Part shown: piece after piece, positions 1 to 8,327 of the stretch | Position numbering within the stretch: position 1 is the first letter of the stretch | Layout of the letters: every line of letters begins with the position of its first letter | Assembly (NCBI GenBank): GCA_965221375.1 | Contig: OZ244883.1 | Span: 372,001-436,000 of the forward strand | Length of the DNA: 64,000 bases | DNA from: Poriferisulfidus sp965221375 | GTDB lineage: Bacteria > Pseudomonadota > Gammaproteobacteria > Poriferisulfidales > Poriferisulfidaceae | Direction of reading: 5' to 3' | Notes under the pieces: model-generated | What the model was told of the DNA's origin: nothing | What the model saw: only the letters and a program-made list of their open reading frames with translations | Databases searched by the model: none | Program-made: the position numbers and the translations under genes

Positions 1-195
1 GAAGTGTCCAACCGGATGTATCAGGATCAGGGCAATCCGGAGACCCGGCTGGGGCAGTACTACCTGCAGCTGCAGAGCCATTATCAAAAAGTCGAAGAGG
101 CGCGCGCGCAACTGGAGCGCGGCTACCAGGTCGAGGATTTAAAAGAGCGGGTGGAGTTGATTGACGCCGAGTTGCGTCGACGTCAGGCGTCGTGA
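1..195 (+). CDS. C-terminal part of an unknown protein (5' end outside window)
   Basis: The frame is open from base 1, so this is probably the last 64 codons of a longer gene; the GTG at base 4 is an alternative start. The visible part is polar, rich in Glu, Gln and Arg, and looks helical, possibly coiled coil, with no motif I recognise. It ends with TGA at 193-195 and overlaps the end of the convergent mtdB gene by 13 bp. No function can be given from this fragment. Confidence 0.55.
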   Translation, partial: EVSNRMYQDQGNPETRLGQYYLQLQSHYQKVEEARAQLERGYQVEDLKERVELIDAELRRRQAS

Positions 196-1046
196 AGATT
201 ACGCGCCAACTCTAATACCTGCGCCGCATCCCAAATCTGCTCGTTACTGTCGAACAGGCGCGCAATCAGGGTGCGCTGAGTACGCAGCTTCAAAGACCCA
301 ATCGTCAGACCGCCAAAAAACTGCACGTCGCCGTCTTGACGGGCGCGATCGTTCAACTGCATGCCTTCGACGCCCAGCGGCGGACAGGTGCCGGCATCCC
401 CGACGACGCGAAGCGCCGAGGCGGTTTTCCATACGGAAGCGGGGAGTAGCTGCACACCGGTTTGCCCGGCAGTCAGCACCACGGCGGCTCCGTCAATTGC
501 GGAAGAGGTCTGATCGGCCTCTGCGGCAGCGAGAGGCTGGACCGTAACGCTGAAACGTTGAGCAATATCGGCGCACGCTTGTTCGGCACGCTCGATTTTG
601 CGGGAGGTCAGGCGTACTTCGGCGCCTGACAGGGCGAGCATCGCGGCGGCCCGCTGCCCGACCGGGCCGGTGCCCGCCAGTACGGTCGCGATGGTATTCT
701 CCAAAGGGTGCGCGGCCCCCAAGGTAGCGACGGCCGCTGCTGCTGTGGTGTTGCAGCCGTTGGCGTCCAGGGCAACCGAGACCCGGAAATTGGAGAAGAA
801 TTGCGTCTGTACCGCATCGGCCACGGCTTGGGCTTGATGCAGGTTGCTGCCGCCGACAAGAATGGCGGTATGGCGCTTGTCCTTGGGAGCGCGCGTGTAA
901 ATGGCTCCCTCGACGAGGGCAAAGCAATTGTCGGGAGTGATACCGCCGTATGCCAATACCGCGTCGACACCGGCGTCGTAAGCGACGACTTGGTCGAAAG
1001 CCGACGGCTGGGTGTCAGCATCCAGAAAGAGAAGAAGATTTTTCAT
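183..1046 (-). CDS. mtdB: NAD(P)-dependent methylenetetrahydromethanopterin dehydrogenase
   Basis: MtdB oxidises methylene-H4MPT to methenyl-H4MPT in the cytoplasm, the first redox step of formaldehyde oxidation in aerobic methylotrophs. At 287 aa it has the usual length. Seen in the sequence: a Rossmann glycine motif GTGPVG at residues 125-130, followed by TSRK at 147-150, the type of loop that meets the NADP phosphate, and an N-terminal MtdA/MtdB domain with DANGCNTTAAAA near 94-105. It lies 27 bp downstream of a Sel1-repeat gene on the same strand and not next to the fae, mch or fhc genes that often accompany it. MtdA is the alternative, but the overall sequence pattern reads as MtdB. Confidence 0.88.
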   Translation of the reverse strand: MKNLLLFLDADTQPSAFDQVVAYDAGVDAVLAYGGITPDNCFALVEGAIYTRAPKDKRHTAILVGGSNLHQAQAVADAVQTQFFSNFRVSVALDANGCNTTAAAAVATLGAAHPLENTIATVLAGTGPVGQRAAAMLALSGAEVRLTSRKIERAEQACADIAQRFSVTVQPLAAAEADQTSSAIDGAAVVLTAGQTGVQLLPASVWKTASALRVVGDAGTCPPLGVEGMQLNDRARQDGDVQFFGGLTIGSLKLRTQRTLIARLFDSNEQIWDAAQVLELARNLHDA

Positions 1047-1073
1047 ATCAGGTAGAAGCGCTGCATCATTTAA

Positions 1074-2078
1074 TTAAGTACTGCACCCCATATATCTGTT
1101 TTTTCTGCAGTAGTATGCGAGGTCATAGGCTTGATTTATTTGGGATGAGGTCATTTCCTCCTCAATCGAATTTATTTTCGCAATTAGCTCTTCATCTTCA
1201 AGTCCATTCTCAAGTGCAAGGATTAGCCACATGTATTTGTGAGGAACCTCGCCTGTAACGCCGTCTTCCGCGAAGAAGGACAGGCCCAGATGAGCCATGG
1301 CCAGAGGGAGTCCATCCATGGCACCCTTTCTGTAATATTGCCTTGCGGTCTTGTAGCTCTGCGGAACGCCTCGTCCGTGCTCATATAGTTTGCCCGCATT
1401 TACATAGCCCCAAGTATATCTCCCCGAACCTGCTCGCTCGTACCACCGTATTGCAGCTTCAGAATCTTGGGGGATGCCTTCTCCGTTCTCATACATGAGG
1501 CCCAGATAGTAGGCGGCCATAGGATCTCCTTGCGTGGCAGCCTTTTCGTGCAACAGCCTTGCCGTCGTGTAATCCTGGGGAACACCATGTCCCTTTCTGT
1601 ACATATTAGCCAGATGGACTTGCCCATTGAGGCCTCCCTGCTCGGCAGCCAATGTGTACCAATGCACGGCGGTCTTATGATTTTGAGGAACGCCGTACCC
1701 GTGCTCATACATGACGCCTAGATTGGTCTGGCTCGCACTATTTCCTTGCTCGGCAGCCAATTCGAACAACTGCGCTGCGGTTTCGTAATCATGGGGAACG
1801 CCTGCTCCGGAAAAATACAGCAAACCCAGATTGTTTTGGGCTTTAGCGAACCCCTGGTCCGCAGACTTTTTGTACCACCGCGCTGCCATTCCGTAATTTT
1901 GAGGAACACCTGTTCCTTTTTCATGCAGCAATCCCACCTCGAACTGGGCCTCCGCATTTCCCTCACTAGCGAGTTTCATCATCTCCATCATCTGGCCCAT
2001 GGTCGGGCCGCAGCCAGTTGTCATACCCAACAGAGAGATGACAAGAGCCAAGCGTAAAGAGGTGAGGCGCTTCTTCAT
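1074..2078 (-). CDS. Sel1-repeat lipoprotein (copy A)
   Basis: This 334 aa protein has a signal peptide ending in MTTGC, a plausible but weak lipobox because Thr occupies -3, followed by about seven Sel1-like repeats of 36 residues (pattern A..LG.MY..G.GVPQ.Y..A..WY..AA.QG). Sel1 repeats form alpha solenoids that bind other proteins. It is a clear tandem paralogue of the next gene upstream (2283-3272), with the same leader and repeat number. The last repeat is degenerate and the protein ends in a short Cys-containing tail. The partner and role are unknown. The DNA is less GC-rich than its neighbours. Confidence 0.85.
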   Translation of the reverse strand: MKKRLTSLRLALVISLLGMTTGCGPTMGQMMEMMKLASEGNAEAQFEVGLLHEKGTGVPQNYGMAARWYKKSADQGFAKAQNNLGLLYFSGAGVPHDYETAAQLFELAAEQGNSASQTNLGVMYEHGYGVPQNHKTAVHWYTLAAEQGGLNGQVHLANMYRKGHGVPQDYTTARLLHEKAATQGDPMAAYYLGLMYENGEGIPQDSEAAIRWYERAGSGRYTWGYVNAGKLYEHGRGVPQSYKTARQYYRKGAMDGLPLAMAHLGLSFFAEDGVTGEVPHKYMWLILALENGLEDEELIAKINSIEEEMTSSQINQAYDLAYYCRKNRYMGCST

Positions 2079-2122
2079 TGGTGCCGTGCGATTTTGAGGG
2101 ATAGAAGTTGAGGCACTAGAAA

Positions 2123-2128
2123 ATTATA
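2123..2128 (-). promoter_or_regulatory. -10 box of Sel1 copy A promoter
   Basis: The minus strand reads TATAAT about 45 bp before the start codon, in the context GGTCTATAAT, which is repeated exactly upstream of copy B. No good -35 box is seen at the expected distance. Confidence 0.4.
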
Positions 2129-2282
2129 GACCTGACTGGAATGCATATGCCATCGACAAACATCAGGAGACGGGCTTTTGTCAATCAGTGCGAAAGAAGG
2201 GGAGACGGTTTTATTCTTTACTTCGGCTGTTCTTCCGGTTCATACTTCCGTACCACATTCGATGCGTCAGGAATAGCTCCAC

Positions 2283-3272
2283 TCAACAGTCTTGATAGTT
2301 GCTACTTTTACATTCGAGGGCGCGGGTAAAAGCCTCTTGAATTTGAGCGGAGGTCATTTCTTTTTCAATCGACTCTTTCTGCGCGACGGTTTCTTTATTT
2401 TCGATCCCATTTTCAATTGCAAGACTCATCCACATGTGACCGTTGACAATATCGCGCTGGGTGCCTTTCCCCTCGATGTACATCAGGGCGAGATTGGCCT
2501 GGGCTTCAGGGAACCCGCACAAGGCAGCCGCTTCATACTGCTGCATCGCAGCCTGGTAATCTTGGGGGACGCCTCTTCCTTCATAATGCATCGAGCCCAG
2601 AGCCACTTGGGCCGGAACATATCCTTTTGAACTTGACCGTTCGTACCACCGCACTGCGGTCTCGTAATTCTGGGCAACGCCTTCTCCTTTCTCATACGCT
2701 TGGGCCAGAAAGTGGGCGGCTATCCTATTCCCTTGTTTGGCAGACCGTTCGTACAATCGCGCGGCGGTCTCGTAATTCTGGGGAACACCATATCCCTTTC
2801 TGTACATATGAGCCAGATGGAGTCGCCCTTGGTGGTGTCCCCGCCTGGCAGCCAATGTGTACCAATGCACGGCGGTTTCGTAATCTTGGGGAACGCCGTG
2901 CCCGTCTTCATACAACATGCCTAGATTGCTATGGGCCGTAAGATCTCCTTGCCTAGCAGCCAATTCGAACAGCCGTGCTGCAGCTTTGTAATCTTGGGGA
3001 ACGCCGTCTCCGAGGTAATACAGCACGCCCAAATCGTTTTGGGCATCCGAAAGCCCCTGATCGGCAGCCATTTTGTACCACCGCGCTGCGGCTTCGTAAT
3101 CCAGGGGCAAGCGGCCGCCCTGATCATGCATCGCACCCATCGCAAACTGAGCCCTCGCATCTCCTTCCATAGCAAGCTTCTTTATATCGCTAGTGGTCGG
3201 GCCGCAGCCAGTTGTCATACCCAACACAGAGATGACAAGAGCCAAGCGCAAAGAGGTGAGGGGCTTCTTCAT
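2283..3272 (-). CDS. Sel1-repeat lipoprotein (copy B)
   Basis: Tandem paralogue of the 1074-2078 gene: 329 aa, the same signal peptide (starting MKKPLTSLRL and ending MTTGC) and seven 36-residue Sel1 repeats, again with a polar C-terminus carrying two Cys. The frame is open 13 codons further upstream, but the ATG at 3270-3272 matches the start of copy A and puts the signal peptide at the N-terminus. Likely exported and membrane-anchored; partner unknown. About 200 bp separate it from copy A. Confidence 0.85.
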   Translation of the reverse strand: MKKPLTSLRLALVISVLGMTTGCGPTTSDIKKLAMEGDARAQFAMGAMHDQGGRLPLDYEAAARWYKMAADQGLSDAQNDLGVLYYLGDGVPQDYKAAARLFELAARQGDLTAHSNLGMLYEDGHGVPQDYETAVHWYTLAARRGHHQGRLHLAHMYRKGYGVPQNYETAARLYERSAKQGNRIAAHFLAQAYEKGEGVAQNYETAVRWYERSSSKGYVPAQVALGSMHYEGRGVPQDYQAAMQQYEAAALCGFPEAQANLALMYIEGKGTQRDIVNGHMWMSLAIENGIENKETVAQKESIEKEMTSAQIQEAFTRALECKSSNYQDC

Positions 3273-3317
3273 TTGCAAAATGCGACCTTGAGGGATAAAG
3301 GTAAAAGGCATTAGGAG

Positions 3318-3323
3318 ATTATA
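3318..3323 (-). promoter_or_regulatory. -10 box of Sel1 copy B promoter
   Basis: The minus strand reads TATAAT in the same GGTCTATAAT context as copy A, about 45 bp before the start codon. The duplication therefore included the promoter region. The -35 region is not clear. Confidence 0.4.
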
Positions 3324-3416
3324 GACCTGTTGAGATGCTCACAATATTACGGATGGGTTAAAAGTCCTTCAAGTGCATGCGCCCAAAGTTGGAAAGCAAG
3401 TTGTAATTGGGCGTAT

Positions 3417-3833
3417 TCATGTGAGAGTGCTGGTAAAGTGCCATAGACCCAAAAAGAATAGCAAATAAGATACAAAAACAAGAACAGCAGTGAAAATATT
3501 AAGTCTATGTCCCCATAATATGGATGTAGCGTGATTCTTGGAAGAGTAGTAACGATAGTAAAGTACTTGGACGACGTACGTGATTCCGAAAGCGACCGTC
3601 GCAGCAAGCGCGCCTGCTGCGAAAAGAAGAAGGCAAGTAGCAAAATCAGAAACTAGTTGTTGGGTGTTTTGAGTGAGCAGGCTACTGATAAACGGTAGCA
3701 AAGTGACGGCGGCAATTCCATTTAGTAGCAGTGCGCTTTTCATGGCGCTTTGGCCTGCCATGATTATGGAACGGAACATTTCCACATTGCCATCACGAAA
3801 AGCCTGCGGATCAAAATTATGTTTTTCGGCCAT
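3417..3833 (-). CDS. Small membrane protein of unknown function
   Basis: A 138 aa protein with three hydrophobic segments, roughly residues 33-53, 64-92 and 107-131, after a polar N-terminal 30 residues that contains FRDGNVEMFRSII. I do not recognise the family. It lies on the same strand as the Sel1 genes downstream of it and 125 bp downstream of lpxB's end. An overlapping frame at 3347-3643 looks like a shadow because it lacks a coherent membrane pattern. Confidence 0.6.
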   Translation of the reverse strand: MAEKHNFDPQAFRDGNVEMFRSIIMAGQSAMKSALLLNGIAAVTLLPFISSLLTQNTQQLVSDFATCLLLFAAGALAATVAFGITYVVQVLYYRYYSSKNHATSILWGHRLNIFTAVLVFVSYLLFFLGLWHFTSTLT

Positions 3834-3958
3834 ATCTACCCATCCTCCATTAATATTTGAGTTGTGCCTTAAATTCTTTCACAGAGCGAGTTCAAACCAT
3901 TTTTTGCGAGCACTAATTCGCATCTTCGTAGCGAGATCGTAAATAGTCTTCTAGTCTG

Positions 3959-5146
3959 TCATTTTTTTGTTGCTCCAAGCAACTCATCTGCGCAGTCGGC
4001 GAGCGATGCAATACCTGTGGCGGGCCCTAACCTGTCTTGCACCACCCCCAAGCGGGAACGGATTTCTTGAAGTTCGTTGGGATTATCTAACCAGGGAGTG
4101 AGAGTAGTAGCCACACGTTGAGGAGTCGCATGGTCCTGAATCAATTCCTCCGCCAACGTCTCGCCGGCAATAATGTTCGGCAAACAATAGCGGTCAATAC
4201 GCACCAGTCTGCGCGCAATTAAATGTGTCAACTTGGCCATGCGGTACATCATGCAGAAAGGCACACGCATCAGCGCCAGCTGCAGCGTGACAGTGCCGGA
4301 GGCAGCCATGGCCATATCGCAGACCTGCATGGCGTCGTAAACCGACTCCTTCATGCAGATGACAGGCGTATCCGAAGCAAGCCAAGGCGCGTAGTCCGCT
4401 TCCGTCATGCCGGGAGCCACCGGCAACACAAACTGCGGCCGGCTGGCATGGGTGCGTAATTGTTCGACCGCACCGATACATACCGGCATGAGGTGCTCCA
4501 ATTCACTGTGCCGCGATCCTGGGAACAGTCCAATGACCGGCCGTTGCGCATCCAGCTTCCAGCGGGCGCGCACGGTGTCAGGGTCTTGGGTGGGCCGGAC
4601 TTGACCGCTGAGAGGGTGGCCGACATAGCGCACCGCCACGCCGCGGTCCTGATAGAACTTCTGCTCGAAGGGAAGGATTACGGCCATACAGTCAATATGG
4701 TGGCGAATGGCGCGGACTCTCCAGGGACGCCAAGCCCAGATTTGAGGGCTGATATAGAACAAGGTTTTTATGCCGCGCCGGTGGGCATACCGAGCCAGAC
4801 GCATATTGAATTCCGGATAATCGATCAATACGAGCAGGTCCGGAGGCTGGGTTCGGAGGTGTTGTTTGAGGGTGCGGAAAGCCCGGCGGATTTCCCGGTA
4901 ATGACGCAAGACTTCGACCAGGCCGACGACGGCGAGGCGGGTGGAATCGACCAGCAAATCAATCTGTGCCTGTCGGGAGGCATCCCCTCCCATCCCGCAA
5001 AAAGTCCAGGACGGGTGTCGGCGGCGCAGTTCCTCTGTTAGTTGTGCGGCATAGCGGTCGCCGGAGGCTTCACCGGCCACCAGCATCAGGCGGTATGGTT
5101 TGGATTCAGGAGGCGACACGACCGATGCTGGCGCAGACACGTTCAA
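3959..5146 (-). CDS. lpxB: Lipid-A-disaccharide synthase
   Basis: LpxB is a peripheral inner-membrane GT-B glycosyltransferase that joins UDP-diacyl-glucosamine to lipid X to form the lipid A disaccharide. The family opening VAGEASGD is at residues 23-30, followed by GMGGD, and the length (395 aa) is normal. The start is uncertain: the longest frame begins with TTG at 5146, overlapping the upstream aminotransferase by 41 bp; GTG codons at 5140 and 5119 are alternatives, and the ATG at 5086 would cut into the conserved first strand. It is the last gene of a gnnA-(small gene)-gnnB-lpxB run, which suggests that its substrate carries a diamino sugar. No lpxA, lpxD or fabZ is present in the window. 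Confidence 0.95.
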   Translation of the reverse strand: MNVSAPASVVSPPESKPYRLMLVAGEASGDRYAAQLTEELRRRHPSWTFCGMGGDASRQAQIDLLVDSTRLAVVGLVEVLRHYREIRRAFRTLKQHLRTQPPDLLVLIDYPEFNMRLARYAHRRGIKTLFYISPQIWAWRPWRVRAIRHHIDCMAVILPFEQKFYQDRGVAVRYVGHPLSGQVRPTQDPDTVRARWKLDAQRPVIGLFPGSRHSELEHLMPVCIGAVEQLRTHASRPQFVLPVAPGMTEADYAPWLASDTPVICMKESVYDAMQVCDMAMAASGTVTLQLALMRVPFCMMYRMAKLTHLIARRLVRIDRYCLPNIIAGETLAEELIQDHATPQRVATTLTPWLDNPNELQEIRSRLGVVQDRLGPATGIASLADCADELLGATKK

Positions 5147-6200
5147 CTTGCTCGATGGTTAGTTCCGGAAACATGGGTAGCGAGAGGCACTGAGCACAGA
5201 CTTGCTCGGTGACAGGCAGTTTTGCGGTGGACGCCCATTGTTCATAGGCTTTCTGCTGATGCAGTGGAATTGGGTAATAAATGCGGCTATCAATCCCGTC
5301 GTCGGCCAGTTGCTGTTTGATCGCGTCCCGCTGGGGGCTTAGAAAAGTGTATTGATGCCATACTCTTCCGTCGGGTTCGGCAGGCGGCAGTTGCAGGTTG
5401 GAATAGTCTGCAAGACGCTGGGAGTAGTGTGCGGCAACTTGCTTGCGCTGCTGGTTCCACTGGGCAAGATGGGGGATTTTGATGCGCAGGATGGCAGCCT
5501 GCAGTTCATCGAGCCGGCTGTTGAGTCCGAGAGTTTCGTGCCGGTAAATTTCTTGAGAGCCGTGATTGCGCAACATGCGCAGGCGTGAAGCCAACTCGGC
5601 GTATCGAGTGCTGACGGCGCCGCCATCGCCGCAGGCCCCCAGATTTTTACTTGGGAAAAAACTGAAACAACCGACATCTCCCTGGCTGCCGGTGGCATGG
5701 CCGTCGCGTGTTGCGCCGATGCTTTGCGCACAGTCCTCAATGATATGTACGTCCTCGCCCATGGCGTCGCGCAAGGCCGGAATGTCGACGGGCAAGCCAA
5801 ACAAATGCACGGCGATGACAGCGCGGGTGCGTTGTGTGCACATGGTTTTGCAGTGCTCCAAATCCAGCGTCAACGTTTGAGGGTCAATATCCACGAAGAC
5901 CGGAGTGGCGCCGACCAGACCAACGGCCTCCACTGAAGCCGCAAAAGTAAAAGCGGGCACCAGCACTTCGTCTCCTGGCCCGATGCGTAGGGCGCGCAAG
6001 GCCAAAATCAGGGCGTCCGTGCCGGAGGCACAACTGGCGACATGAGCGACGTTGAGTTCATGGGCCAGTCCCGCTTCCAGTGCTTCGACTTCTTCCCCGA
6101 GCACATAGCGGCCGCTGCGCAACACTCTAAGTGCGGCGGCTTCAATTTCGTCCTGAAGTGCCGAATACTGTTCGGTCAGGTCGAGGATAGGGAGGGTCAT
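5106..6200 (-). CDS. gnnB: DegT/DnrJ/EryC1 aminotransferase, GnnB-like
   Basis: A 364 aa PLP-dependent sugar aminotransferase of the DegT family. Lys185 in FFPSKNLGA is the expected Schiff-base lysine, and EDCAQS at 155-160 carries the Asp that contacts the pyridine nitrogen. In Acidithiobacillus ferrooxidans GnnB turns UDP-3-keto-GlcNAc into UDP-GlcNAc3N, the precursor for lipid A with four amide-linked chains, and gnnA/gnnB sit between lpxA and lpxB. Here it directly overlaps lpxB and a GnnA-like oxidoreductase is upstream, so the same role is inferred. O-antigen or viosamine-type sugar synthesis is the alternative, but no other glycan genes are nearby. Confidence 0.8.
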   Translation of the reverse strand: MTLPILDLTEQYSALQDEIEAAALRVLRSGRYVLGEEVEALEAGLAHELNVAHVASCASGTDALILALRALRIGPGDEVLVPAFTFAASVEAVGLVGATPVFVDIDPQTLTLDLEHCKTMCTQRTRAVIAVHLFGLPVDIPALRDAMGEDVHIIEDCAQSIGATRDGHATGSQGDVGCFSFFPSKNLGACGDGGAVSTRYAELASRLRMLRNHGSQEIYRHETLGLNSRLDELQAAILRIKIPHLAQWNQQRKQVAAHYSQRLADYSNLQLPPAEPDGRVWHQYTFLSPQRDAIKQQLADDGIDSRIYYPIPLHQQKAYEQWASTAKLPVTEQVCAQCLSLPMFPELTIEQVERVCASIGRVAS

Positions 6201-6344
6201 GACCTATTTTGCCCGTTTGTCGCGCATTAGCCGACGAAACGGAGAATGTTAAAGTGCCAAGCCGTACCTTATCACCATGCGGGAACGCGACTGATACTCA
6301 CCACCACAATATAAGGATTGGGTCCCGAAGACAACATAAATTGG

Positions 6345-6566
6345 CTAACAATCAAATTCCGAATGCTGTTTCTTGGGTTTATTGCCCATACCTGCCCAAC
6401 CCTTAGGCCGGACATTTTCTTCTTTCGCTTGGTTTTCCTTTTTCATGGAACTGTTCATGGAGAAAACTCCAACCAAGGCAAGAATTGCTGAAATTGTAAG
6501 TCCCGGAGGGTGGACAATTAAAAACAAAATAGCTGTCCCCGCAGCCCATAAAAACCATCCATTCAT
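6345..6566 (-). CDS. Small membrane protein, hypothetical
   Basis: A 73 aa frame starting with ATG between gnnA and gnnB, on their strand. Residues 3-36 are strongly hydrophobic (one long or two short membrane helices) and the rest is polar and Lys-rich. The ribosome binding site is weak. It fills a gap in a run whose other genes are closely packed, so it may be a late insertion or part of the operon. I recognise no family, and a chance frame remains possible. Confidence 0.45.
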   Translation of the reverse strand: MNGWFLWAAGTAILFLIVHPPGLTISAILALVGVFSMNSSMKKENQAKEENVRPKGWAGMGNKPKKQHSEFDC

Positions 6567-6631
6567 AACGCAAAATCCAAAGAATTTATTGTTACCGCCA
6601 TTGTACCCATCGGAGTAATTCTTTGCCTTGG

Positions 6632-7573
6632 TTACGGCTTTTGTGTATGCATGCGCTGATTGATGCGCAACGCGGTCTGCAATGCGCGCAGGCCATCTTC
6701 GCCACTGACCAGCGGTGAGGTGTTGTCAGCAATGCACTCAAGGAAGTGCTCAATCTCGGCGCGTAGCGAGTCGGTTTCTTGGAAAGTCTCGGTCGTATGC
6801 ACGACGCGGTCTTCCGGTGCGCCCTCTTCGCGCAGGCGATACAAATCCAGTTCCCGTTTGTGCAGATCCAAAGCATAGCAGGAGTGGTGTTGAAACACTC
6901 GCATACGGCGTTCCTGACGGCGGCTGAGGCGACTGGCCGTGACGTTGGCCACACAACCACCCGGGAATTCCAGTCGGGCATTGGCAATGTCCAGGGTCTC
7001 GCCCACAATCGCTGCGCCGCTGGCCCGAATGTCGCTGGGGTCTTCGCCGACTACGGTTAACGTCAGATCAATATCGTGAATCATCAGGTCCAGAGTCACA
7101 TCGATTTCGGCGCTGCGCGGATTCCAGGGTGCCAGTCGATGAATTTCAATAAAGCGCGGGGTCTGCAGACCCTGCATCAAGGCGTTGAAGGCGGAGTTGA
7201 AACGCTCCAGCAATCCGACCTGGATAATTCGCTGGCGAGCCTGTGCCAATTCAATGAGAGCCGTGGCCTCCTCGACGGAGGAGGTGAACGGTTTTTCGAT
7301 CAGAACATGGCAATCGGCTTCCAGACAAGCGCGGGCGATTTCATAGTGCGTGTGGGTCGGCGTCACGATGCTGACTGCATCGACCGAATCCAAAATGTCG
7401 TGGTAGTCGTTATAGCCCGGCACTTCAAGCTCGGCCGTGGCTGCCGCTTGGTGTTCGGGGTTGGTGTCGACGACCCCGATCAACTCACAAGTATTGAGGG
7501 CGGCGTATTTTTGCGCGTGGAAACGGCCGAGATATCCAACCCCGATGACGGCGGTGCGAAGCGAGGCGGACAC
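6632..7573 (-). CDS. gnnA: Gfo/Idh/MocA oxidoreductase, GnnA-like
   Basis: A 313 aa NAD(P)-dependent sugar dehydrogenase with GTG start. The Rossmann motif GVGYLG is at 11-16 and the family motif EKP at 93-95 holds the active-site Lys; IHDIDL near 165 is the substrate-side motif. In A. ferrooxidans GnnA oxidises C3 of UDP-GlcNAc, making the substrate of GnnB. Being upstream of gnnB and lpxB on the same strand supports that role. The run is divergent from rnhB, unlike the usual lpxB-rnhB co-directional order. Confidence 0.8.
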   Translation of the reverse strand: MSASLRTAVIGVGYLGRFHAQKYAALNTCELIGVVDTNPEHQAAATAELEVPGYNDYHDILDSVDAVSIVTPTHTHYEIARACLEADCHVLIEKPFTSSVEEATALIELAQARQRIIQVGLLERFNSAFNALMQGLQTPRFIEIHRLAPWNPRSAEIDVTLDLMIHDIDLTLTVVGEDPSDIRASGAAIVGETLDIANARLEFPGGCVANVTASRLSRRQERRMRVFQHHSCYALDLHKRELDLYRLREEGAPEDRVVHTTETFQETDSLRAEIEHFLECIADNTSPLVSGEDGLRALQTALRINQRMHTQKP

Positions 7574-7694
7574 GGGTATAACGAGTCGTCAACTGATGGG
7601 GCTGTGGGGATTATAGGAAAAGTCGGCAAACATTGGATTGCACAGGGGTGGAAAACGGCTTCAGTACAATGCGGGAACTGCCAGAGATTTTGCA

Positions 7695-8327
7695 GTGACC
7701 ACCTGTGTAGATGCGACCCTCGTTTTTGCGGATTCATCCGCCGCACCGTTGAGTTTGGACAACATTGCCGGGGTGGATGAGGCCGGTCGCGGCGCCTTGG
7801 CAGGGCCGGTCGCAGCGGCTGCGGTGGTGTTGCCTGCGGACTTCGAACTCCCCAATCTGACCGATTCCAAGAAGCTGACACCGGCGCAACGCGGGGTGTT
7901 GGCGACACAGATTAGGGCGTGCGCCTGTACGTATGCGGTCGCGTTTGTGTCGGCGCGGGAGATTGATCGCATCAATATTCTGCAGGCAAGTCTGCTTGCG
8001 ATGGCGCAAGCGGTGGCCCGTCTCAGCGGAAGCATTGCGCATGTGCTGGTCGATGGTCGGCATTGTCCCCAAGTGCCGTATCCGGCGACCGCGGTGGTGG
8101 GTGGAGATGCTCGCTTTGCGTGCATCAGCGCGGCTTCCGTGCTGGCCAAGGAAGCGCGGGATGCCTGGATGCGGACCTGCGATGCCCACGAGCCGCGTTA
8201 CCAGTTTGCCCGCCACAAGGGCTACCCGTCGCCAGTTCACCTCAAGGCATTGGCGCAGTTCGGACCCGGCCGGCAGCACCGCTTGAGTTACAAACCGGTG
8301 CGGACGGTGGTCGAGGAGCGTTTGTGA
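7695..8327 (+). CDS. rnhB: Ribonuclease HII
   Basis: RNase HII removes ribonucleotides and RNA primers from RNA-DNA hybrids. The protein (210 aa) has the family start GVDEAGRGALAGP carrying the two acidic metal ligands, the SKKL motif, and KGY near the C-terminus. I chose the GTG at 7695: the frame is open back to an ATG at 7638, but that would add 19 non-conserved residues, and a TACAAT -10-like box at 7665-7670 would then lie inside the gene. Its TGA shares one base with the ATG of dnaE, so the two are translationally coupled. Confidence 0.93.
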   Translation: MTTCVDATLVFADSSAAPLSLDNIAGVDEAGRGALAGPVAAAAVVLPADFELPNLTDSKKLTPAQRGVLATQIRACACTYAVAFVSAREIDRINILQASLLAMAQAVARLSGSIAHVLVDGRHCPQVPYPATAVVGGDARFACISAASVLAKEARDAWMRTCDAHEPRYQFARHKGYPSPVHLKALAQFGPGRQHRLSYKPVRTVVEERL

